Below, one piece after another: positions 57,010 to 64,000 of a DNA stretch of 64,000 nt. The position numbers were made by a program, and so were the translations under genes. The DNA comes from Oikopleura dioica. Lineage: Eukaryota > Chordata > Appendicularia > Copelata > Oikopleuridae. The notes beneath the pieces are model-generated. The model had not been told where the DNA came from and ran no database searches. It worked only from the letters and a program-made list of their open reading frames with translations. The stretch is from NCBI GenBank assembly GCA_907165135.1, contig OU015569.1:12648501-12712500 (forward strand), written 5' to 3'. How positions within the stretch are numbered: position 1 is the stretch's first letter; every line of letters starts with the position of its first letter.

Positions 57010-59280
57010 CTAGCAGAGTACACCGATCGTTGCGACATTCTCCGCCGCTCGGCCATGGCCGTCGAGGGTCGTTTCGGCGTGTTTGAGACTTCCGCTGAGC
57101 GGCTGCGTCGTTTTTCTTCCGATTTGCTTCAGCGCCTCCACCAATGTACTGCAACAGTTTCAGTTTGTTTCGGAGAAATTAAAGCTACCTTGGAAGTGAA
57201 AAGCGGAGAAAGCGGCCGCTGCTCGAGGTCGCCGCTAATGTCGAGTTCGCAGTTCTCGTCGGCGAACTTGTCCCACTTGTACAAGTGCTGCTGGTGCTTC
57301 GTCGATGATTTCATCCATTCGAGCATATCCTCTCCGTCCTGGCAGGCGATGACAACGTCGTGTTTCGCGTTTTTCAAGCCAAGGGCATACTGCCGTCTTT
57401 TTAAAAATTCATTATTTGAGTCATTTCATCGAAGTCAACATTTCCCCATTTTATTAGGTGTTCACGGGGGGTGTCCACATTTTAACGGATTTTAGCTCTA
57501 GGTTCGCTACCTGTGTAGAAAAACTGAGTCAGGATCCTGGAAGAGCTAAGCTTTTCATAAGGGCTCTTTCAGGACCCTGACTCAGGTTTTTCACCCAGGT
57601 AATTCAACAGCCAAGTTCTTGTTGGTTCGAATCCGTTAAATTGGGAACACTTAAGAAATATCGTGACTCACCTTCTATCGGATTTCTTGATGATTAGGTC
57701 TCCGGTAAAAGGGACTTCCAGGATGACTTGTGATTTAGATCTTGGGTCGATTTGGCACTTGAAGACTCCATTCTTGAGCGAAGCCCAGACCATTTGCCAG
57801 GTGCCGCTTTGCTCCTTCCAGAGGTGCACGAAGCCCTCATGAATAATTTCCTCGAATACGGATATCCTGCTCAAGTGGGACTCGCCACGTGCCTAGCATT
57901 AACTATTCACCAGCTCCACGTGTTACTCAGTTATCACCCTCTTCTCAGCGTTTTTTCAATGATTCTACTTATTATCTCTTTGCGGGCTTTTTACAGAGAA
58001 TGCCGAGCCCAGATTTCGGAAACTTCCTAAATCATAATTAAAATTATTTGTAGTCACGTGTTTCGAATCCTCTCCTAGAAGCGCAGCAATCAACAGTGCC
58101 ATAAATTCGCGGAATCTTGGGAGCACTGTCTGTCGGCTCAAGAATATGCGTTTGCATCCGACTCGTCAAATCTTTCTTCGTGAGCTTCGCCGACGCCCAT
58201 TTCGAAAACTTCGCAGTTGGCGAAACTGAACCACGAATTTCAGCTGTCATTTCTTACCTTCCATTTACCTGAAGAGAGTTTTTCCTTGAGAGTCAAGTCC
58301 ATTCCGTAAAAGTCGAGGAAGAGCTCGAAATCGGCGGCTACGTTTTCAAAGTGCAATTTCGTCGGAATCTTCAGTTCCGTCACGTCCTTTCCAAAAGTGA
58401 AGAGTTCCGAGTCTTTGACCATCGATCCGATCTTCGCCACAAAGAAACACGCTTTTCTGTAGCTCGTCTTTTTCTTCTCCTTTATATTTTTAGCGCTCAT
58501 GAAGAAGAGGAGGTCTGGAGCTAACCTGTGGGATGAAAGGAACGCACAAATCTTCGAGGACGATGTCGGCGCCGCATTCTTTGTCGACGGATTTGTTCCA
58601 GTTGCTTCTGATCGCCGAAGCGCGCAATTTCGCCGTCCACGAGGTTTTGATCGCCTGGAGGCGCTGGCTCTCCCGCGTCGAGTTTTTAGAAAGCTAGAAA
58701 ATCCAAAAAATAATCATAAATCAATCACATTTAACTTGTCGTAGGCACTTTTCGTGATGGCAAATTTTATTAATCAGATTAAATTTTATTAATTCATTTC
58801 AATGATTGGGGGTCTATTCATCGACTCAGCCATCGTTTTCTAGCCAATTAAACAACTACGGTCCGGGCTCGGCAACCTGTGTAGAAAACCTGAGTCAGGT
58901 TTTGAGTAGCTAAAATGAAAGGCGGCTTCGCTGATTTTTAAAATATATGATAGTGATTGTGTTGCGGCTTTTCATTTCATTTCTTCAGAACCTGACTCAG
59001 ATTTCTTACACAGGGTAGCAACATGTGATTAAAAACCTGAGTCAGGATTTGAAAAGACTTTGATGAACACTATTTGCTTCATCAGCTTTGAAAATCCCGA
59101 CTCAGGATTTCAACACAGGTTGCGAAGCCCAGCCTTGGATAACTGTAAATTTCCAAATGAAGACTCTACAGTGAATTTCTACTGTATGAAATTATCAAGA
59201 TCGCCTTTTTTTACCTTCAAAAGAGCTTCAGAAACACGAGTCTCTCTCAGCAGAGCCGCTTCTTTGGTGGTTTCACTCAT
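57010..59280 (-). CDS. Anillin-like protein, AHD plus PH domain only
   Basis: Exons 59215-59280, 58526-58693, 58269-58479, 58075-58225, 57672-57866, 57189-57396 and probably 57010-57135 join in frame to about 374 residues. After a short start (MSETTKEAALLRETRVSEAL) comes an anillin-homology region: ESQRLQAIKTSWTAKLRASA, then IVLEDLCVPF, ELKIPTKLHFENVAADFELF (human anillin has LTFTTTFTLQDVSNDFEI) and IPRIYGTVDCCAS. A PH domain follows, with IHEGFVHLWKEQSGTWQMVW, CQIDPRSKSQVILEV, and EDMLEWMKSS near its end. Anillin scaffolds actin, septin and RhoA at the cytokinetic ring. Human anillin has about 1,120 residues, so the N-terminal actin and myosin-binding part is missing here; rhotekin-type proteins are the alternative. 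One intron must be GA-AG (57867-58074). Intron 1 holds two MITEs. The final exon is uncertain; another acceptor would end the protein at 56972. Confidence 0.8.
57505..57605. repeat. MITE in an intron of the anillin-like gene
   Basis: The arms are GCTACCTGTGTAGAAAAAC and GGTTTTTCACCCAGG, inside the 57397-57671 intron and away from both splice sites. Confidence 0.75.
58863..59017. repeat. MITE in intron 1 of the anillin-like gene, copy A
   Basis: The left end is CCGGGCTCGGCAACCTGTG. The right arm is CCTGACTCAGATTTCTTACA, and it adjoins copy B directly. Confidence 0.8.
59023..59132. repeat. MITE in intron 1 of the anillin-like gene, copy B
   Basis: The arms are AACATGTGATTAAAAACC with TGAGTCAGG, and CGACTCAGGATTTCAACACA with GGTTGCGAAGCCCAG. 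Confidence 0.75.
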
Positions 59281-59513
59281 CAAGAATTCGAAATTGAAAC
59301 TAGCTTCTCATAAAAAGTAAAACGTGAAATGAGCTTCTTATGAAATGAAAATCTCCCTGTTTGAGATGGAGAGATTTGTGTGCCTTTTTTGAAAGGTGCG
59401 CGCTGATGCGTAATTGGCCAAATAAAACGTTCTGAATAAAATGGGAAACGAACCAAACTAGGGTCGCCCACCTTAACTCCGCTAGGGTTGACCACTGTAA
59501 AATTTAGCTGGGG

Positions 59514-59677
59514 CCTAGGCTTGGCAACCTGTGTAGAAAACCTGAGTCAGGGTTCTAAAAGTGCTTTGATTTAAGCCGCGTTGCCGCTTTTTAAAAAACT
59601 AAGCTGCGAGGCGACTTTTATCAACGCAACTTCAGAACCCTGACTCAGGTTTTCGACACAGGTTGCCGAGCCCAGAC
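59514..59677. repeat. Palindromic MITE copy
   Basis: The ends are CTAGGCTTGGCAACCTGTG and GGTTGCCGAGCCCAG, with an interior of AAGCCGCGTTGCCGCTTTT and its partner. Confidence 0.85.
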
Positions 59678-59999
59678 TTGTTCACCAGGGGTTGGCCTTT
59701 GTCCGTCTTTAACGATCAAGCTTCTTCTGACTCAGAACTTCTGAGGACTGTCGTCAAATTGACATTGTCAAAAAACTACAATATCATTCTTTTTATAAGT
59801 TTGATTTTATTGACAGCAGTACAAAATGACGTTCAGGGCATCCAAGAAAGCTTTGCTCCGAAATGCTCTTCAAAGTTCTGTTTAGAATTTTCGAAATTTC
59901 AAATTAGCATAATCCAGCAGAAATGCGATGAGTTAATATTTTATTATTCAAGAATTTATTTTAGAAATTTTTTTCAAAAACTCGGCATCCTTTGCACAA

Positions 60000-60115
60000 A
60001 ACTTGACTCGTGGCCTGGAAGATTTTTAATGGAAACTTTCCATTGGAAAGGCTTAGACGCGGCTTTTTATCAAAGATCTTCCAGACCCTGACTCAGGTTT
60101 TCTGCAAAAGTTTCC
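60000..60115. repeat. Diverged MITE copy
   Basis: The right arm is CCTGACTCAGGTTTTCTGCA. The left arm has decayed to AACTTGACTCGTGGCC. It sits just beyond the sulfotransferase 3' end. Confidence 0.55.
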
Positions 60116-60188
60116 GTGCTCACCAAAGGTCGGGCTTACTGAAAAGTACAAAAATAAAATGTTCTGAGCTCAGGATTCCAGTTTTGAT

Positions 60189-62032
60189 TTAAATAAGATT
60201 CGAAAATCTTTTCTTGGAGAAGGGCTTGTAGAAATTCGTCAGTAATTCCGCGCTTTCCCTGGACATAGATTTCTTGCCAAGTCCAGTAACTCCCTTCGTG
60301 GCTGGCATACAGTCGACTTCGCCGCTAGAATCGTAGCTTGGATACTTGTTCCCGCTTCCGTCTTTCTTGATACAGTAGAATCCGTCTTCTCGCTGCTTGA
60401 ATCGCTCCTTGGTGAAATACTTGTCCAGTCCCATCACGCTCGTCGCCTTGTCCAGTCCGATCCAGGGCGCCGTCTTCAGCTCGTTTCCGTCGATGAGGAT
60501 GAATTTCGGTCCAAAAAGGCGATCGAGCTCGAAAATGTCCGAAAACATTCCTCTGATGAACATGTACTTTTTCGGGAATTCAAACTTTGAATTTCAAAGT
60601 ACTCAAAATTGATTTCTCGGTAAAATAATTCATTAATTATCAATAATTATCATAAAGTAATCGAAAACAATTGAAATCCGCTCGTAAAGAGGAAACTGCT
60701 TCCATTTCTCCGGCTTTCCAGTTTCGAAAATCTCAATCGCCTTTGGAAGATGAGTTTTCACCATTTCGTCAAAGGTCAAATTCGCGAAGGGAAACAAGAA
60801 GGAGTCCTTTTCGAGCCACTCGACGCTTCCGTGCCCGTCGGTCACGTGGACAAAGTCCGACAAAAGCCGCTTCACTGGATCGCAAATCACCGATATCACG
60901 TAGACCTCGCTAAATTAAATTAATCAAATTATTCTAAAAATATTCTACCTTGGCCACTTATCAAGCGGCGGCTGGATTTGGTGCAGAAATGGGACTTGTT
61001 CCGCGGCGGGCTTTTCGTACTCTTTTTTGACTTTTTGAAGAAAGTCCTTGATTCTCATTCCAGCTACGCCTAGCCTGGGCTCGGCTACCTGTGTAGAAAA
61101 CCTGAGTCAGGGTTCTGAAAGATGATTTACGTTCCAATCTATTTTTGGATTCTAAATCTTCGTCTTTTTGAAAAAGCTGCATTGTCAAATTTCATTATAG
61201 ATCCTTCAGGACCCTGACTCAAGATTTCTGCACAGGTTGCCGAGCCCAGCGCCTAGCTGAGACTTTGTCACTCGAATCTGTCGCCTAGAGAGATCCTCGC
61301 CGGAGTCAGCCCACTTGAATTTGCCGAGATAACCGGCCAGTTCAGCTCTTTGCGGGGCGCAGAATAATATAATAAATATGATTTCCTTATTTTTTGAACC
61401 CTGCCGTGAAATTTTTATTGCCGCGCAACTGGAGCTCGCTGTTTCTGCCGATTATATCTGGGTGGTGGAGGAGAAAGAATTGGAGCGCCTTATTCTGAGC
61501 TCGGAAACCTGTGTGGAAAACCTGACTCAGGGTCATGAAAAAGTTTTATTGAAAAGTCGCTTAGCGCTTTTTTTAAAAACGAAGCTGCGATGCGGCTTTC
61601 TCAGAATTATTTGGCTATTCAGTAAAGGCTCTACTGTAGAGTTCTTTCAGGTCCCGTGACTTTTCTACACAGGTTGCCGAACCCAGGACTTGGTGCCGCA
61701 TTTTTTCTCGCCAGAAATGATCAAATCCGGGAGTCTCAGATTTCCGCGTTTTTGAAAGTTGGCAACGTCGCGCTCGTCTTCTTCGTCTTTGATCGCGTAT
61801 CTTAGTTTCAGCAATTAAAAATCAAGAAATGCTAAATTTACTTTTTCTTCTTGGAGGCGATCATTTTCCGCAAAAACTCTTTTTCAACTTGCGTCTCTTT
61901 TTTGAGCATTTCCGAGCTGATCTCTTCCTTGATCGCGCGCCATTCGTAAATCGACCTTATTTTCAACAAAACGCCAAAAAACGCAAACGCGGTGATCCAA
62001 CTCTTTTTAAATCGCATTTTCTCCTCCAACAT
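60189..62032 (-). CDS. Heparan sulfate 3-O-sulfotransferase family
   Basis: Seven exons (61842-62032, 61689-61800, 61400-61488, 61253-61347, 60949-61069, 60669-60909, 60189-60584) sum to an open frame of 414 residues. It is a type II Golgi membrane protein: basic start MLEEKMRFKKS, membrane segment WITAFAFFGVLL, then a charged stem. The 5'-phosphosulfate-binding motif is PDLIISGEKKCGTKALQFFL with HHPD (family: KCGTRALLEFL...HPD). The 3'-phosphate-binding motif is VICDPVKRLLSDF (family: RDPVxRxxSDY). Near the C-terminus GFYCIKKDGSG, CMPATKG and LLTNFYKPFSKKRF match the family. It should transfer sulfate from PAPS to glucosamine of heparan sulfate. Two of its introns (61070-61252 and 61489-61688) are GAGTCAGG MITEs. 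The others are 39-84 bp. The exact subfamily is not resolvable by eye. Confidence 0.85.
61070..61252 (-). other. GC-AG intron consisting of a MITE plus its duplication
   Basis: The intron is 183 bp. The MITE (61075-61249) fills it and is flanked by CGCCTAGC (GCTAGGCG on the coding strand) at 61067-61074 and 61250-61257. On the coding strand the upstream copy gives CTAG then GC as donor, and the downstream copy gives CTAG as acceptor. Splicing restores exactly one GCTAGGCG, reading QLGVAGMRIKD in frame. Confidence 0.85.
61075..61249. repeat. Palindromic MITE acting as an intron
   Basis: The ends are CTGGGCTCGGCTACC and GGTTGCCGAGCCCAG, with both GAGTCAGG arms. The flanking duplication is a perfect 8 bp. 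Confidence 0.95.
61489..61688 (-). other. Second MITE-derived intron, degraded borders
   Basis: Family homology (KCGTK joined to ALQFFLLHHPD) fixes the exon ends: ACCAAG before and GCGCTCC after. The removed 200 bp is almost entirely a MITE (CTGGGTTCGGCAACC to GGTTTCCGAGCTCAG on the coding strand). The flanks ACCAAGTC and AATAAGGC agree at 5 of 8 positions, as if from a decayed duplication. A frame-keeping join would be TC-AG or GT-AA, so the borders are non-canonical or a base was misread. Confidence 0.65.
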
Positions 62033-62283
62033 AAAATTTATCCGCCAGACTTGAGGGTTAGGAACGACCTTTAAACAACCGGCCCGCAAGTGAAATTTCA
62101 TATTCATTCCGCCAACAATCACAAAAGAAAAAAAAAACAAACTTTTTGAGAAAGTTTTTTTTTAATTAGCAATTGTTACTATACTAGACAAAGAGACTTT
62201 TGAGGGTACATTTTTAAAGAGTCCTTTATTGATAAGCTTTGAGCCGCAAGTAGAAAAGTACAAAAAGAGCATTCCAAGATAAC

Positions 62284-63672
62284 TTAATTCAAACCGACTT
62301 TTCGCGGTGTCGGACAGCGCTTCGTTTGCCTCCTTCCAGGGTTTCGATCGCGGCAGCCTTCGTCAACGTAAGCTCTTCCACCTATGCACTTTCTGTTTCT
62401 CCAAATGTTTCTGCCTCCATTTTCCTAAGAATATTTCCATTAATCTTTTTTGATTTCAAAGCGCTGCTTACCGCAACGCAAGCCCTGTTCCAAGCACTCC
62501 ACTCGCTCCAAAACGGTCCAGAGCCGCATTTTTGAGTTTCTGTTACTGGCTCGCCGTCGTATTCCATCCTTGATTTTAGATTTATGCGGTTTTTCAATTA
62601 AGCTCTTCAAAGCCTGACTCAGGGTTTCTACACGGGGTAGCGTCTAGATTCTAGAACCGACAAAAAAATTCGACAAATATTGCGTGGGCGGCTACAAGTC
62701 TGCTGATTTGCCGGTTTGCCGAATTCAGGCTTCTGATTGGTTGAAAATTTCAACACAAAATTTGTCGAAATTTTTTTGTCGGTTTCAGACACCTCCCCTT
62801 CTACATAGGTTGCCAAGCCCAGGTTTTTACTCAGGGTCTGACTCAGGTTCAGAACTTGACCCAGAGCCTGACTCAGGGTTTCTACACCGTTTGCCGAGCC
62901 CAGTGTCTGGTCCTACCTGCAGAACTTGTTCTTGATGCTGCCTCTTTTGCAACAAGTTGGGCTTCTCTGCTTTGTCCCGTCTGTGCAATATCTGTAGCGA
63001 GTCCGCGTTTGTCCAGTGAATCCGTCGCAAGAGGCCTTGTCCCAGTTCGACCAGGGTCCGTAATAAGGAGCTTTTTTCTCCGCGATTCGTTTCTCGCAAA
63101 ATTTGCCTTGGAAAGGATCTTTGCAGATGCAGGAAGGAGTGGTTTGGCACTTAACAGGAAGTTACAGTCAGCTCTAACGGCGAGATCTTACTTCGTCAGC
63201 GTAGCACTGCGCACATTGGCCGCCATTTTTGCAGGGGCAGTTGAAAGTGGCGCAGTTTGTGCCGCTAAAGTACTTTTTGCATTTACACTTGAAGAAGGGC
63301 GCTCTATCGATGCTGCTGCAGCCCTCGGCGTTTCCTCCCACAGTCCCTTTCTCGTTGCACGGCGAGTCTCGATAGCACCTGTCGCTGTAATCTGCTCCGT
63401 TCGGGCAATCGCCGCAAGTTCGACGACACTGAGTTTGGGCTCTCAAACCTGTTCGAATATCAATCAAAATAAATTATTCCTCAGCAAAAAGAATTTCCGA
63501 AAAGCTTCTTAGTTTTATGCGCAGATTGATGTGCCCTGTCCTGGACAGTCTTGATGTTTAAAACGCTGCATCGGCCTTGTTCTTTCAGACTCTGGCAGTT
63601 GTCAATCTTGTCAAAGCAGCTTTCTTCTTGAGCAAAAGCGGCAGCTAACAAAATCGAGTTAAATAGCCTCAT
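62284..63672 (-). CDS. Secreted ShKT, EGF and thrombospondin-type protein
   Basis: Exons 63541-63672, 63192-63428, 62917-63149, 62472-62568 and 62284-62424 join to 279 residues. It starts MRLFNSILLAAAFAQ, a signal peptide. Next is a ShKT-like six-cysteine module (CFDKIDNCQSLKEQGRC ... CRRTCGDC), an EGF-like segment (CYRDSPCNEKG ... CKCKKYFSGTNC), a second one (CPCKNGGQC ... CICKDPFQGKFC), a TSP1 repeat (PYYGPWSNWDKASC ... TCC), and a second TSP1-like region (GPFWSEWSAWNRAC ... CRDRNPGRRQTKRCPTP). It is probably an extracellular adhesion or matrix protein. Exon 1 joins exon 2 through a GT-AG site that shortens the ShKT loop, or a GA-AG site that keeps usual spacing. Intron 3 contains a MITE carrying another MITE. 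It is followed 252 bp later by the sulfotransferase on the same strand. Confidence 0.85.
62600..62905. repeat. GAGTCAGG MITE copies in intron 3, one split
   Basis: One MITE arm (62604-62633) is separated from its partner (from 62799, TTCTACATAGGTTGCC) by a GACAAATTTTGCGT MITE. A further MITE end (62860-62905) lies close to the splice donor at 62916. Confidence 0.75.
62634..62798. repeat. GACAAATTTTGCGT-type MITE nested in another MITE
   Basis: The ends are GGGGTAGCGTCTAG with ACCGACAAAAAAATTCGAC, and GTCGGTTTCAGACACCTCCCC. Flanks are TTCTACAC and TTCTACAT, an 8-bp duplication with one mismatch that restores the host MITE arm. Confidence 0.85.
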
Positions 63673-64000
63673 TCGTCGATTTCGATTATTTCTGAATTTC
63701 TCTGAATTTCCGAATGAAGCGGCAAATAAATTGTATTTCAATCGGGGAGATAACTTTTGAGCTGCGACTAATTGCCCAATTTTTAGTTAGAACATCCAGC
63801 ACTGAGGATGAGTATAAAATTAACGGAGCTCTTTAGGGGGCAAATTATCGGCCACGTCATGTTCCACTTCCGCCCGTTCAATTCTCAGATAGAAATTGGA
63901 TTTTTCGGGGAATCAAAGTTTTTTAATTAAATTTTTGCATCAATAAAACCAAGTTTAAACATGGGCCATGTTACATGGCCAGTGCGCTCGTGAGAACTGG
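63673..64000. other. Upstream region of the ShKT/EGF/TSP1 gene
   Basis: No gene or repeat is recognised. It should hold the promoter of the minus-strand gene starting at 63672, but I cannot point to a specific signal. Confidence 0.4.

Larger units (their letters stand above)
59281..60188. other. Intergenic between anillin-like and sulfotransferase genes
   Basis: It contains a full MITE (59514-59677) and a diverged one (about 60000-60115). The frame at 59663-60091 starts inside MITE sequence and is not supported. Confidence 0.5.

Noticed and set aside
57615-57650. GGTTCGAATCC looks like a tRNA B-box.
   Set aside because: The flanking bases do not form a T-arm stem and no A-box or acceptor stem is present.
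62856-63512. Plus-strand frame of 218 codons.
   Set aside because: It is antisense to the ShKT/EGF/TSP1 exons, which have cysteine patterns and matching splice phases.
57010-63672. Operon of minus-strand genes.
   Set aside because: The gaps (252 bp between the first two genes, about 0.9 kb before the next) are larger than typical for trans-spliced operons, and no spliced-leader evidence is visible.

Overview
This is a eukaryotic nuclear window, AT-rich and crowded with transposable elements. The genes I could resolve are split by very short introns, mostly 36-60 bp. Besides GT-AG introns there are GC-AG introns and at least one intron that only joins in frame as GA-AG. Tiny introns, permissive G*-AG splicing and animal gene families (GINS1/PSF1, an anillin-type protein, a heparan sulfate 3-O-sulfotransferase, a CUB mosaic protein, a ShKT/EGF/TSP1 protein) together suggest an appendicularian tunicate, most likely Oikopleura dioica or a relative. 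That assignment is inference; there is no species marker in the window.

Layout. 1-21.6 kb is gene-poor: a small gene at the left edge, an unrecognised four-exon gene (5.1-5.7 kb, minus), GINS1 (11.4-12.3 kb, plus), a trypsin-like fragment (15.8-16.0 kb) and many miniature elements, including a 940-bp foldback element (3.0-3.9 kb) and a piggyBac-like element (9.6-10.1 kb). 21,588-27,220 is one complete hAT transposon with an 8-bp target duplication, a multi-exon transposase and a second multi-exon gene. 27.2-34.6 kb holds a non-autonomous hAT element nested in another repeat and a second foldback element. 34.6-41.3 kb is a large secreted CUB/cysteine-rich protein gene. 43.5-51.1 kb has a small J-domain-like gene, a single-pass membrane protein gene, a pseudokinase-like gene broken by a 1.9-kb hAT-like insertion, and an SR-like gene. 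53.7-63.7 kb is gene-dense on the minus strand: ShKT/EGF/TSP1 protein, sulfotransferase, anillin-like protein, and two less certain genes.

The dominant repeat is a palindromic MITE with ends like CTGGGCTCGGCAACC and 8-bp target duplications, in about 35-40 whole or partial copies. The most interesting observation is in the sulfotransferase gene. One MITE copy, flanked by a perfect 8-bp duplication, is exactly what must be spliced out to restore the reading frame, and the duplicated target itself supplies a GC donor and an AG acceptor. This looks like intron birth by MITE insertion. A second intron of the same gene is another, more degraded copy.

The recognised genes act in separate processes: DNA replication (GINS1), cytokinesis or cortex (anillin-like), matrix sulfation and secretion (sulfotransferase, CUB and TSP1 proteins). 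They do not form an evident pathway. Exon coordinates were read by eye; reading-frame sums close for the well-resolved genes, but single-base errors are possible.
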